Shown one piece after another: positions 29,170-41,081 of a stretch of 64,000 nt of DNA. The DNA is from Sweltsa coloradensis (Eukaryota > Arthropoda > Insecta > Plecoptera > Chloroperlidae), in NCBI GenBank assembly GCA_024449915.1, contig JAMZAV010001297.1, positions 186,001 to 250,000 of the forward strand, given 5' to 3'. The notes beneath the pieces were generated by a model that saw nothing but the letters and a program-made list of their open reading frames with translations, was not told the origin of the DNA and made no database searches. Made by a program: the position numbers and the translations under genes. Each line of letters begins with the position of its first letter. Positions within the stretch are counted from its first letter, which is position 1.

Positions 29170-30047
29170 TTGAACGAGTGAGCTTAGCGAACGGAGTGAT
29201 CTCCATTCGACTTAAACGGCCTTTTTCTGCGTGCGTGTGTAAGTTTGTGTGTGTACGTTGAAAATCAGCCGAATCGCTGAACAGATTGCGCTGAAATTTT
29301 AAACAGACATCCGGTACGAGTTTATTGAGAACTGCTTACAAAATCAGCAATATTCATTGCGATTTAAACCTACAAGAAATAATAAACTGAAAAATAGACT
29401 TCCAATGTTTTGAAATTATTTTAACGACAATGTTTTAGATATTTTAAAGATTTTTTTTGTTTGTTATTCGCCTGGCCGTGAAATGCCGTGCCCATGCAAG
29501 GTCTGTCGAATGTTGCACGTCAAGGTACCCCCAAATTCCGCTCGTAGATTGAGTAAACCTTGCAATATTTTCACGTATTTCGTACTGGCTATGTTTACCA
29601 TTGTAGGCCCTATTGCCACAGATGATGGACTACACTGCGTTATATGCATTTCAAAACATGTTTAATTATTTTTGAAATGCAATCTAGAAATTACAATCTT
29701 TCCCGACCAGGGGATTGAACCCACTTCTTTCACATTTCGGCTACAAGGGCGCCTTAGCCAACTAGACTAGGGAAACGCCAAAGTCGTAGTTAGACGAGTG
29801 AGCGAGTCATGTGGTGTGTACCCGGTAACATTTGCATTTAAGTTTGATAATTATATTCGTATACATAATAGTTTTTAAAGTTTAGTTGGTATACGGGGAC
29901 GGGCACGTCAACTGTAAGGTCATAATGCGCCTCTCTAGCCTATGATAGGCTAGGTAGGCCTAAGGCAGGGGGAAGAAAAGTAATGTAACCGGGTACTCAA
30001 CACATGGCTCACTCACTCGTTTAACAACGACTTTGGCGTTTCCCTAG
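29170..30047 (-). mobile_element. F-b + SINE-A composite
   Basis: This is the reverse complement of the composite at 6759-7650. The plus strand starts TTGAACGAGTGAGC and ends TTTCCCTAG followed by T. The tRNA-like head lies at about 29700-29766 on the minus strand and the F-b palindrome at 29767-30047. Nearly every block is shared in order with the 6759 copy, so the two derive from one recent source. Confidence 0.8.
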
Positions 30048-30744
30048 TATGATAATAACACCATCAATATCAAGTTCTTAATCAAATCAAATCAAATTTT
30101 CCTCTCTTTCTATCTCTGGGAATCACGTTTCTCTGAATATATATTTTACAAGAGCTACCCAAACTTTTCCCTAGGCACCATGACAATTGTATCTTCAATG
30201 TTATCCACCTGGCCATTCAATCATATTGAGTTAAATCTAACAAAAGAATTACAATCATCTCGTTTTACAAATTAAAATTCCATTTCCAATCAGATTATTC
30301 CTGCGGGATAATCAATATTACACGCCGTACTGGAATCCTACCTCTTCGCGGTTCAGCCTTAGTTCATGAAATCCATGGCGTCGCCTCGCGGAAACCAACA
30401 ATACACAAGAGAAGACGTCGAAACTCGAAACCGTTTTGGTTAGGGGAGGTGAATAACAAGGATTTGCTGAGATTAACGCAGAGTCTTCTAGCTTTGGTTG
30501 GGTTTCTAAAGCTTCTAGTGGAAGAGATCCGGAATAAAATATGCCAAAGCCATTAAAAAATTGCAACAAAAATCGTTCTTTTTTAATCGGATTAGAATAA
30601 CATACTATTTAACAAACTCACAATCTAGAAAAAAAATCAAAGGTTCTTGCTACCATTAAGGCCAACCTCCAATAATCTACCACCAACAACCACGAGATAG
30701 GAATGTTCAGCATAGAGAACACATTGTTTGAGTTCCTTAAGCAT
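30048..30744. other. AT-rich spacer
   Basis: One minus-strand frame of 83 codons (30318-30569) is open but matches nothing I recognise and has ordinary composition. It is not called as a gene. Confidence 0.3.
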
Positions 30745-32120
30745 TTCGTTTAAGGCTGGTTCCAGCATGGGTCTTTCCTCCCTAGCCTACCATAGGCTAA
30801 AGTGGTACATTATGACCTTACAGTTGACGAGCCCTTATATCAACTAAACTCAAAACCCAATCATTTATATACTAGGAAAACGCTTAAGTCCCGCCGCGTT
30901 GTTGGATGAGCGTATATGGTGCATTGAGATGCCATGTGTTACGCGGATTTTCTGTTGTTCTGTGAAAAAATCATTACTAAGTCGTAGATTTTTTTTAATT
31001 AAATTAAATTATATAAAATATTAACTTAATTGTTTTAATTAATCGTAATTTTTTAAAAAGAAAAAAATCGTAAAATTGCAATTTGTATAAGAAATAATTA
31101 TTCGATTGCGCTCAAATTTAACACGAATATATTAATTCATGAATTTAAGGTTATGTAAAAAAATCATTACAATAGGATAAAGCATGTAGGTGTTATAAGT
31201 CAAAGAAATTTTTTAAAAGTCGAAAAAAATCGTAAAATTGCGTTTTTTATGTGAAAAAATTTCCCGATTGCGCTCAAAAACGTGGCAATTCTAAGTTCAT
31301 AGATTTCGAAGGTCTCCATAAAATTTCATTGCAATCGGAGTATCGGTTTAGCCGGAATCGTGTTAACAAACACACAAAAATACAGAAAGAAAGAAAGAAA
31401 GAAAGAAAAAAAAAAAAACATTCCGGATTTTTTTCTCCAGTGTAGTGAAATGGAATCTTCGCTTCACTCGCTACGCTCATCCAATTATTTATGAATCAAC
31501 TTAAATGCAAATGTTCCCGGGTACTCAACACATGACTCGCTCACTCGTACAACAACGACTTTGGCGTTGTCAAGTTGGCTAAGACGCCTTTATACCCGGA
31601 ATGTTGGAAACACGCACGTTCAAACAACGGTCAAGATAATTTTTTTTATTTCTGGATTATTTTATTATTTCTGGGAAGTTATAGAACATGTTTTGAAATA
31701 CATACTTTAATATTGAAAACATTGCCAGTACGAAATACGAAAATAATTGCACGGTTTACTCAATCTCCGAGCGGAATTTTGGGTAATCTTGAGCGTGCAA
31801 CATTCGATACACCTTGGTCACTGGATGCAAACATCATTGGATGATTTTTTTTCTTTACAAAATACATTGTCGTTATATTCAATGTGACATTCTCCGCTAA
31901 TTGTGTATTAATTATTTATTGTGAGTTGAAATCGTCGTATTTTGCCCAAAATGTTAACTGTACCCTTGGAATTGGTACTGGATGTCTACTTGAAATTTCA
32001 GCTCAATCTGTTGAGCCATTTGGCCGTTCTAGAGCGAACTCTCTCACTAACTCACCAATAAACAGATCTTTTGCCGTTTGACTAAAATTGTAAGACTCAG
32101 TCGCTGCGCTCCCTCGCCTA
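30745..32120 (+). mobile_element. F-b + SINE-A composite, 5'-truncated, with nested G
   Basis: F-b is recognised from TAGCCTACCATAGGCTA and ATTATGACCTTACAGTTGAC. It is broken at 30871 by a G element and resumes at 31485 with CTTAAATGCAAATGTTCCCG, ending CGACTTTGGCGTTGTC. A diverged SINE-A head (AAGTTGGCTAAGACGCC) and body follow to CTCCCTCGCCTA. The F cap at the left is missing. Confidence 0.65.
30872..31484 (-). mobile_element. G element (Ga) nested in F-b
   Basis: A complete 613-bp copy runs from CTAGGAAAACGCTTAAGTCC at its left to CTACGCTCATCCAA at its right on the plus strand. The stem AACGC...GCGTT is present. The F-b host is interrupted between ATTTATATA and TTATTTATG. Confidence 0.85.
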
Positions 32121-32204
32121 TATAGTGTTGATTAATTGCTTTATAAGCCAGATACTTATCTGATTCACATGGAAATTATGTAAATGTAATTGATTATAAT
32201 ATTA

Positions 32205-32977
32205 TTGGATGAGCTTAGCGAGCGTAGCGAGCGAAGCGAAGATTCCATTTCACTACACTGGAGAAAAAAATTCGGGATGTTTTTTTTTTCTTTTTTTCCC
32301 TCTTTTTTTGTATTTTTGTCTGTTTGTTAACACGATTCCGGCTAAACCGATAGTCCGATTGCGATTAAATTTTATGGAGGTCTTCGAAATCTCTGAACTT
32401 AGAACTGACACGTTTTAAAGCACAATCGGAATATTATTTCTCATGAAAATCGCAATTTTACGATTTTTTTCGATTTTTTTAAAATTTCTTCGACTTAAAA
32501 CACCTACATGCTTTGTTCGATTGTAATGATTTTTTCACAGAACCTTAATTTCATGAATTTATATATTCATGTGAAATTTGAGCGTTATCAAAAAACTATT
32601 TTTTACGAAAATCGCATTGTTACGACTTTTTTCGATTTTTAAAATTTCTTCGGCTTATAACACCTTCATGCTTTATCCGATTGTGATGATTTTTCACAGA
32701 ACCTTAATTTTCTGAATTAATATATTCGTGTTAAATTTGTGCGCAATCGAATAATTATTTCTTATGAAAATTTCAATAAAACGATTTTTTCCTTTTTTTA
32801 AATTACGATAAATAAAAAAAAAATTAGTTAATTTTTTATTTAATTCAATTTAATGTAAAAAAAATCTTCAACCTAGTAATTTTTCACAGAACAACAGAAA
32901 ATCCGCATAACACATGGCAGCTCAATGCACCAATTACGCTCATCCAACAACGCGGCGGGACTTAAGCGTTTTCCTAG
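32205..32977 (+). mobile_element. G element (Ga), complete
   Basis: It starts TTGGATGAGCTTAGCGAGCG and ends CAACGCGGCGGGACTTAAGC, GTTTTCCTAG, then T. The internal blocks GAAAATCGCAATTTTACG and AACACCTACATGCTTT are repeated with about 120-130-bp spacing, as in the other Ga copies. Confidence 0.85.
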
Positions 32978-33004
32978 TTATTAAATACATCTTATGAAAT
33001 TTGT

Positions 33005-33285
33005 CAATAGGGCAATGCCAAGCTGGTTCGCCCGGATTCTCCGTCAGGATAGCATGATCGGGGTTTGGTCACACTTTATATTGTAGTTCCAGTGGAACTT
33101 ACACATGGCGGTGACCAAACATCGATAGTCCTGCATTCTGGTGTGAAATCTATCACCTACCACAACAATAATGCACTGCTGTCAAAATGTTGTTAGTTCC
33201 TATTTTATCTACGTCCAGACAACGGTGATCAAACCCCGATCGTTCTGCGCTCTGGTGGGAGATGAGTTTGACCATTGCCCTATTG
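33005..33285. mobile_element. N element 1
   Basis: The ends are inverted repeats around CAATAGGGCAATG and CATTGCCCTATTG. The interior has GATCGGGGTTTGGTCAC and ACTTACACATGGCGGTGACC words that recur in N2 and N3. It is about 281 bp and non-coding, like a MITE. Confidence 0.65.
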
Positions 33286-33369
33286 CTAACATATTAGGGC
33301 AGTGCCTAGCTGGTTCGCCTTGATTTTTGGCCAGGACCGAATGATCGGGGATTGACCACAGGACTCTTT

Positions 33370-34075
33370 TTAAATTTTGGTTTATTTTATTTATTTTTTA
33401 TTTATTTTACGTTTATCCTATTTAGTTATAAAAACTGATTTACAAAGGAGGACAACTAAATAAATCTAATTACACAACAACAATGCATTTAAAGTTAGTT
33501 AGTTAATGTTGTTTTAGGGCACTCAACAGTAGAGTTATCAGTACTCATGTCAATTATATTGGAATCTTCAAAATTTTCTTTTTCCATAATTGTGGATTAC
33601 CACCTTGTTTTCTTCTTTTCAATGGGAGGAACGTAAGGGAAGACGAGGGAGGTTAATGGGAAGGAGTGAGGATGTTGGATAGGATGGGTTAAACTGAGTG
33701 GGAACGGAGGAGTGATCGTTGCAGAGAGGGCCGGCAAATATGGAGACGAAAAAAGTGAATGAAGAAAATAAATATGAGTAAGGCTGTGTGAATGAAGAAA
33801 TGTGTGATAAAAAGTTGCGCGAGAGCTCTCTCTGCAACACGCACCCCAACCGGCCAGAGCTCATTTAAACACAATAATTTTGTCAACAAATAAAAATGAT
33901 ATTAAATGTATTTAATGAATGAATCAAATATAAAAAAGGGTGGGGAATGAAAAGAAAAGGAAAAAAAAAAAAAAGGGGGAAAAAGGGTAAAAAGGAAGGA
34001 AAAAAGGGGGGGAAAAGAAAGAAAGAAAGGGGGAAAAAATTAAAAAAGGAAAACGAAAAGGAAAAAACTGATTTA
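33370..34075 (-). mobile_element. Short retroelement with (TAAA)n tail
   Basis: Read on the minus strand, the 3' end lies at the (TTTA)-rich left edge, preceded by TTAGTTGTCCTCCTTTGTAA. The 5' end is a long pyrimidine tract (purine-rich on the plus strand, 33950-34065). Both termini are shared with the insertion at 57042-57395. No reverse-transcriptase frame is present. Confidence 0.5.
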
Positions 34076-34234
34076 TTAGACGATTCCACTCAAACGAATA
34101 TGAAGTTTACCAAAAATCAGGAACAGCAAATCAGGAAGTAAAATCAAAAACTTTCGCGGAAGAAACCACCGAACGTGAATTTTATTCTTGTGTTCAATCT
34201 TCATTTTTGTGTTAAAAAAACAAAGAAAAAAACA
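34076..34234. repeat. Dispersed repeat next to the retroelement
   Basis: GATTCCACTCAAA and CACCGAACG words appear in the same order at 53542-53620. It is unclear whether this belongs to the retroelement or is a separate insertion. Confidence 0.35.
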
Positions 34235-34604
34235 GTGGAACTTACACATGGTGGTGACCAAATGTCGATCGTCCTGCACTCTGGTGGGAAATCTGTCACC
34301 CTCCACAACAATAATACACTGGCCTCAAATTTTGTAAAAATTCCTATTTTATCAACATAACGACAAATGTGGACAAACGCCAAGCGTTCTGCGTTCTGGT
34401 GGGAGATTAGTTTTACCATTGCCATTTCGCAAACAACATCAACGTATATTTTGATGCTCGTGCCAAAATCACTGCATAGTTGATTTCGTTACGAATTTTG
34501 TTTTGATTGGCAAAGCCAGAAGAATTTACAATAATGGTAAATGAGCACAACAAATGATTTTGTTTGAACGATAGTGATATTCACGTTACCCTTACAGTAT
34601 CGCA

Positions 34605-34753
34605 CTGCAGAGCGCAGAACTATCGACGTTTGGTCACCGCCATGTGTGAGTTCCGCTGGAACCACAATGTAGAGAGTCCTTTGACCAAACCCCGATCATG
34701 CGAACCTGGCGGTGAACCCTGATGAACTAGCTTGTTGGCATTGCCTTATTGCG
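34605..34753 (-). mobile_element. N element 3, partial
   Basis: The reverse complement of the N interior (GGTCACCGCCATGTGTGAG, CCCCGATCAT) ends in GGCATTGCCTTATTGCG. The other terminus is missing. Confidence 0.6.
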
Positions 34754-34984
34754 AATAAATAATTTAAACATTATTCAGCCTCGCCCTCGGATTAGCCTTT
34801 AATGTACTCAAAGTTTTGTTGAAGTGCATTGACGCGTACCCACCGCCAACCAGAGTGGCGACAATAAAGGTTTGTGACGCGTCATTGTGCAGATTGAGTG
34901 ACAATTTCTACCCGAGTGAGGCAAACATTACAGGCTCGTCGGGCGCGTGATTTTGTGCAACCGCTGGAACTAGTGCAATGCTGT

Positions 34985-35070
34985 CCCAGCAAACACACGA
35001 CAGTGTCAAACGTATGTTAAATGAACGTTAAACACACTTTCCTGTATAATTCGTGTGTAGTGTGTAAAGG
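34985..35070 (+). mobile_element. Possible terminus of a T-type transposon
   Basis: CCCAGCAAACACACGAC matches the T end over 13 bases and is followed by CGTATGTTAAATGAACGTT, which differs from T. The opposite end was not located. Confidence 0.4.
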
Positions 35071-35081
35071 CCTTTATGTAT

Positions 35082-35225
35082 TTTGTAACATAAGGGAGTC
35101 GAGCGATCGACTCTGATTCGGGAGGTCCTGGGTTCAAATCCCGTCGAGACCAGCAATCCTGACTGAAGTTTTTCCCCAAGGTTTTCCTCAGTCGTTAATG
35201 CAAATGCAAGGGATTGAGTCCTCTT
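35082..35225 (+). mobile_element. SINE-C with tRNA-like head
   Basis: The head contains CGGGAGGTCCTGGGTTC and a B box GGTTCAAATCC (35131-35141). The next domain (TTTTTCCCCAAGG, TTTTCCTCAGTCG, AATGCAAATGC) resembles the conserved central domains of invertebrate SINEs. The family is not named because I cannot search for it. Confidence 0.55.
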
Positions 35226-35622
35226 AAACAGCCTTCGGACATCCCTTCACAATTTCCTACTCTAATATACCTAGTTAGTCACCTGAAGAGGGGCCCATCA
35301 GGTAAAACTGGTGTGCACATTAAAACGAATTTCCTAAAAAAAATATATATTTTTTGTTTAGGGAATTGTGCGGGCAACGTGCGTTCAGGCGACGCACTGC
35401 TTATGCGTTGCTGGACTGCACAGTGCACATATCCCACAAAGGCATCGTACGTACTCAATGTAAATGAAAACTGTACGTATAACGCACGTGTCAAGTGGGT
35501 TTTGGGTGGTGGGTGGGTAATTCATTTGAGTACGCGTGTAAATAGTAAAAATTATCGAAAGTTTTGCGAAATTTGATTTAATGCAAATTTTAAATGAAAT
35601 ACACAAAACAATGATATTTGAC
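35226..35622. other. Unassigned interval
   Basis: An open frame of 120 codons spans 35214-35576 but starts inside SINE-C and has no recognisable domain. GCGTTGCTGGACTGCACAG near 35407 is GC-richer than the flanks. Confidence 0.25.
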
Positions 35623-36331
35623 TAAAGTGGACTTCACGGGAAGATTGGTCCGCAGGTACCAGGAATTTCCTCCCCTCTTTACCACCACCACCTTCCTCGG
35701 ACGGGCAGAGTGCACAAGATTTAGATCTTACCTATCCTCGACCCTTCTATTGATGGTCTCTAAACCCTTGAATAGAGATAAATTAAATTTTCTTTTCATT
35801 ACATACGGTAAACTGTTGTAATTTACCTTTTAAATATTCTTAAATGTTAATGATTTTAACTTTAATGTTTCCCTGAAATAAAATCAACACGAAAATGTTT
35901 TTAAACGCAAAAAAATGATTGAGAACTAACAATGTTTACAAAATATTCTTAGCACTTCTGATGAAGAAGTGTGTTGTATATTATACTGTTAAATTCTTAG
36001 TTTTCAATCAATTTTTAGCATTCAAAAACATTTTCGTGTTGATTTTACTTCAATGAAACATTTAAGTTAAAATCATTAACATTAAAGGGCATTTAAAAGG
36101 TAAATTACAACAGTTTACGTAATGAAAGGAAGAAAGAATTTAACTCTATTCAAGCGAAAATAATTTAATTGGATGGTTTCGAGACCATCAATAGAAGGGT
36201 CGAGCGACTATAAGATAGATACGATCTACCTCTTGTCCACTCTGCTCGGGCCAGGAAGGTGGTGGTGGTGGTAAAGAGGGGAGGAAATTCTTGGTACCTG
36301 CGGACCAATCTTCCCGTGAAGTCCACTTTAG
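35623..36331. mobile_element. 709-bp palindromic element
   Basis: Arms of about 340 bp begin CTAAAGTGGACTTCACGGG and end with its reverse complement. Matching inner words include TGGTCCGCAGGTACC/GGTACCTGCGGACCA and CAACACGAAAATG/CATTTTCGTGTTG. The loop is near 35960-35980. It is long for a MITE, and no transposase is seen. Confidence 0.8.
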
Positions 36332-37220
36332 GTTTTGTGTGTGGAGATGTTGCTTGCTATTAAGGTATATGCAATTATTATAATTTTATTAACCTCAACT
36401 GGGACTCGAAACCAGCACTCGTATCTTTGTACTGATGCATCTTTAATCGTGTTTTATATAATACTACGGCGAAACACCGAAACTGATCAATTTTTTTCGT
36501 AGTAACATGATGAGAAACATAATCTGCATGAGGAAGATGAACAAATTTTTAATTCGGTAAAATTTATACTCGATTGGTTAGTTTCAAAGAAAAAAAGCAG
36601 CAATACAAAACACAAACAATATAAAATTAACACAATAAAATGTTGATCGCATGGCAACTATCAGATAACTTGTCTTATGAAGTGGAACAAGCAGCGCATT
36701 ATCATATTACTGGCCAGTGCTCGAGTTTGAATAGAGATAATTGCTCTACTGGACTTTGCTCTAGGGGTGTAAAGCGAAAACAATCTTAAAATGTAACGTA
36801 AACTCCGACGGGGAACGAAATCGTCCCCCTCCGGAGTTTTTTTTGACCGAACCACTAGCCCAAATAACAACATCAAATACATCAGATTTGCATAAAATGC
36901 TGCTGAATACGTATTTAATAACCAATAAGTTTTGGATCCAAATCCTCAAAGGTAACAGATCATAAAGTTAAAGATCGTCTCCATGTTTTTTTCTTATGGG
37001 AGATTTTTGCCAATGGGACCAAGCTCGAAAATTACCAAGTAAGACTATTATTCTTCGGGTCATGGTGGACCCAATAATTTTTCTGTTACTTCTTAAATTT
37101 ATAACTAGATACCCTAAATTAAATATATTTTTGTGTTACGCGGGTAAATACCCTTATAAGCGTTACCATACGAATATGGATGTGTTATATTATAAAATTT
37201 GTTACATATACAGTGGACAA
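36332..37220. other. Interval with a tRNA-like fragment
   Basis: 36388-36440 on the minus strand contains a B-box-like GGTTTCGAGTCCCAG but no good A box. The remainder, including a 73-codon minus-strand frame near 36661-36882, shows nothing I recognise. Confidence 0.3.
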
Positions 37221-38868
37221 TTGGATGAGCAAAGCGAAAACCTCGATTTCACTGCTCCTCCCCCCCCCCCAAAAAAAAATAAAAATAGCTCGTTTATATA
37301 AAAAAAAAAAAAAAAATGTCTTTTTGTTCACTCTTTACCGGGTAAACGGCATTTGCAAACTTGATGAAAATTTTATTGGACCTTCGAAATCTTTGTACTT
37401 CGACCTTTCACGTTTTTTGGTACAATCGAATAAATTTTTCTCATGAATATCGTACATTTACAATTTTTTTTATTTTTGTGAGTTATTTTTGTGACATTTG
37501 GGCCGATTCTGACCAAACGAGTTGGGCTACAACGTTCATATCTTACATGAACATTAAGGCAATGTTCATGTATTGCCTTTCGAAAGAAAAATTTGAAAAA
37601 GTTAGCCGCGATTCATAGAATAAAGGTTTAAATATAACATTTTTGAGATATATAATCTACGTGCCCGTTAGGGCGCCGCAGTCAGACCGCGGTTCGCTAC
37701 ACACTCAGGCACCTTACACAGCAAGGAGAGTTGGTTTGATTTCAAGGTGTCACCGAGCCGTCATAAAACGTGATGTGAACTTGAAAACTATCAAAATCGA
37801 GGGGATTTAGCTAGGCCTATCTGACAACACATGCCAAATTTGGTTGGGATACGTACATTCCTTTTTGGTGGAGAAATGGCTTGAAACGTGCTCAAAATCA
37901 CTTTAAGGATGTGAGCTACAGCTACTGCTTCTACAGTCTTATTCGTCTGTTTCAATCGGCCTGCGATTCTGACCAAAAGGGTCGGGCTACAACGTTCATA
38001 TTTTACATGGACATTGAGGCTATAGTGATATAGGGTCTTTTGAAAGAAAAAGTTGAACAAGTTTGCTGGAAGGCTTTCAAATAAAGGTTTCAATATAGCC
38101 ATATACAAGAATATAAGCAACAAGTAACTATAGTTACTTGACAATGATTGACTACATTGTTTACAAATAGCAAGTCTTTGGTCCACTAGATATTTTACAT
38201 CCTATTGTTAATTGGTAATTCAATAGAAATTAAATCAACTTTGATAAAATTATTATATTTTAACAAATAATTTTGCAATGGAACTTGAAAAAGTAATGAG
38301 ACCACAAACATAACAAAAACTTGTAAAAATACAGCCAAACCTTACACACTCAAAAGAAATGAGATCTAAAAAAGTGCCAAGCTCATTCTACCCTTTCACA
38401 TTTGCGCATTCTTAATTCATTAACGTACAGTGTCCCGTATCAGCATCCTTGAAAAGCTTGGCAAAATAGAATTTGCATGATATTATGTTTAAATTAATTA
38501 GAAAAAAAGAACTTTGTGAACTATTACGTTTAAATTAATATTGCATATTCTATTTTTCCAAGCTTTTCAAGGATGCTGTTAAGGGACTCGTACGTTTATG
38601 AATTAAGATTGCTCAAATGTGGAAGGGAAGAATGAGCTTGGCCGTTTTCCTTTTTAAGATCTCATTTCTTTTGAGTGTGTAAGGTTTGGCTCTATTTTTA
38701 CAAGTTTTTGTTATGTGTGTGTAACAATTAACAAGTACCAATAGAAACTTGACAACAATCACCGGCAATGCGTTCAAAAAGCACTTGCAATAGTAAAGAG
38801 ATCCCACGCATACTTAAAACTTACAAAAGTGCTCATCCATCAACGCGACTTAACAAAGCATTCGCGCC
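37221..38868 (+). mobile_element. G element (Gb), long and disrupted
   Basis: It starts TTGGATGAGCAAAGCGAAAA and runs through TACCGGGTAAACGGC and TTTGGGCCGATTCTGACC. A 300-bp foreign segment (37660-37970) precedes a second internal Gb unit. A palindrome (38305-38717) interrupts the tail. It ends near CATCAACGCGACTTAAC with no clean CTAG. Confidence 0.6.
38305..38717. mobile_element. 413-bp palindromic element nested in G
   Basis: Arms of about 190 bp share AACAAAAACTTGTA, CTTACACACTCAAAAG and CAGCATCCTTGAAAAGCTTG with their reverse complements on the other side. The loop lies around 38498-38522. Gb tail sequence lies on both sides. Confidence 0.75.
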
Positions 38869-39276
38869 GAGACTCTGGCGCGCGCTCAGTCGTGTTTAAT
38901 ATTGCCGGGCGAGACGCTCGGAAAGCTGACTAATCGCAAGGTGAAAATCGAGCAAGCGACGGCGTCCACTCCCTATATCTTCTCCGTACAAGAAACGAAA
39001 TTCACATTTTTAAATTGGCTTCACCATCACCATTGACCATTGGCTATCGTGGATGTCCGATGTTTGGCTATACATCCGAAATCTTAGATGATGAGGTTAA
39101 ACATGGTTAATTAAACCCATTGACGTCGTACATAAGGAAAAGGCATGTAAATTTTGATTGTAAATTTTTCAATATTATGTTTGCTTAAGTGCAAATTATC
39201 ATTTTTACTGAAACGGTTGTGTAGAATAAAGGGAATTGCTTGTATTACTTGTCGTTGTCCTATCCGTGCATCCCAT
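38869..39276. other. Unassigned spacer
   Basis: A short GC-rich patch (GACTCTGGCGCGCGCTCAG near 38872) is the only notable sequence. Confidence 0.3.
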
Positions 39277-39759
39277 AGGGAACCTAAGTGGGCGTTGTCC
39301 GGTTCTCTCCGGTCAGCGTGGTATAGGCGATTAACCCGTGCTAAATGTTTCGTAAGCGATAGCGCGAGAACCCGACCACGGACCGGAATTATATTCATAC
39401 TGTGAGAAACTATAATCTTTCCTCTTTGCGTGGATATACATAACTCTGCTCTATCACAAATATTAATGACATTTGTTTTGAGTTGAAGTGAACTCTACAT
39501 TTACACTGTTGCCAAACCTTCCAAACTGCTCATGAAAAAGCACGTAAAAATATTTTGTCCGTGGCATCAGCATAACATTTGGTATCCGACTTGCTTTGTG
39601 GCTACTGTGAGGTCACTGGGTTGTACTAGATTATACATTACTAATAAGCCAACAAAATCTTGAATGCGAAGTACATTTAGCAACCATGGACAGGCGCGTA
39701 GTATGCGAGGATGCCACAGCTGCGCACAATGTGGCTGCGCCGTCAGACTACATTTGCGA
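39277..39759 (+). repeat. Direct duplication, copy 1
   Basis: This ~480-bp block from GGGAACCTAAGTGGGCG to TACATTTGCGA is nearly identical to 41082-41602. Similarity stops sharply at 39759, where a possible LTR begins. Confidence 0.85.
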
Positions 39760-40140
39760 TGTAACAAGTTTGTTGACAACCCATCACAACCACAATATTA
39801 TTTCATAGCCATGCTCATGCACCCCACTCCACGATGACTCATACACCCATGACTATCTCTTCCCTCACATTCCACACTTCCATAATAACCCTACCTTATC
39901 ACCTGACCTTGTTTATGTATGTATAAATCCATACAACTCAACTCGGAGTTTGACTCATGTACATTGTATAATAGGCTAGTGATTGTGACCTTAGTTGAAG
40001 GCATTGAGCTCAGAGTGCATTGAGAGACGATCACTTGTAGCTAGTCAACGGTCTAGGGTGGACGTCTGGTCCTCTGCTGTAAGCAGGTTCAGTTTTGTAA
40101 TACCTAACAAAAGTGCATTGTTTAGTGGTTGAACTTTACA
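39760..40140 (+). mobile_element. Possible LTR
   Basis: The segment starts TGTAACAAGTT and ends GAACTTTACA. It has a TATAAAT at 39923-39929 and is followed by TGGTAATTTACGCC, which could be a primer-binding site. It begins exactly where the duplication ends. I found no second LTR, no pol motifs and no target duplication. Confidence 0.25.
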
Positions 40141-41081
40141 TGGTAATTTACGCCTCTTATTGGATGAAGACAGTGTCGCGTGTGCGAGCCTTCCTATCCA
40201 GTCAGCATATGTTTAAGAAGAATTCTTAAAAGCTGGAAATATTAAGAAGTTACTCAACCCAATTACGAAGCAGGCCCCCTGGAATTCTGGCAGTTACTGT
40301 TGCCAATCATCAGCTACCCTCACTGTACGCCTTACTCCCCCCCAAGAGTTTTGGACACCCCCTGTCAACACAGGACTGCAATTTTGGTATCGTATGAACT
40401 GATATACTTTAGTGCTTTGGTCATAATTCTTTGTGCTTCGCGCCTACCCTCGATTTTTCGGCGTGGACACGGAATCATAGTTGATTATGAATTGACGTAC
40501 GTCGTAGTCTGGCATGATTTAAAACATTATAGAACAGAATATGGTACATAAACTCAAGACATTTGAGTCTTAATTTAAGGAAAGATGAAGTTTTTTTCTA
40601 TTGATTCTCAGTTTGCTAGTTATGTTGATAATTACTCATTTTCTTATGCAAGGTATTGCTATAATAAATTAGTCATCAACTATTGCAAGGTATTATATTG
40701 CACATAACCTCGAGGCAGTTAAGCCCTAAATTAAGGAAACATAATGTTTGATTTTGTGTTAATTTAAGGTTGTAAGGTTCTGGAACAATTTTTGTATCCC
40801 TGGATATTTTCATGTATTATATTATATCATTACCCTTTAACATAATATCAAGGTCAATCAGAGGACAACGTGGTAAGTGCCCCTCTGCTTCCTCATGACT
40901 AAACCCTCCGGCTCATCTTTCTTTGTTTGTATCAGCCGTGAGATGGTGGGTAATGATTGACTAAACAAAGTGTCGCCCTATTTATTTATTTATTTGAATC
41001 ACATTTAAATTTATGAATTTTGTGAACTCCAATCCCACGCCCCACTCTACCAACCCCCACCGACCCTGAGCACCGGCAACA
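40141..41081. other. Interval between the duplicated blocks
   Basis: No protein domain recognised. If 39760-40140 is an LTR, this would be non-coding internal sequence. Confidence 0.3.

Larger units (their letters stand above)
33293..34432. mobile_element. N element 2, split by insertions
   Basis: The left part (TAGGGCAGTGCC to GGACTCTTTTTAAA, to about 33369) and the right part (CAGTGGAACTTACACATGG near 34235, to ACCATTGCCATTTCGC) join into one N element. About 860 bp are inserted between them. Confidence 0.65.

Noticed and set aside
30318..30569. 83-codon minus-strand frame as a gene
   Set aside because: No domain, no neighbouring exons and ordinary length for chance in this window.
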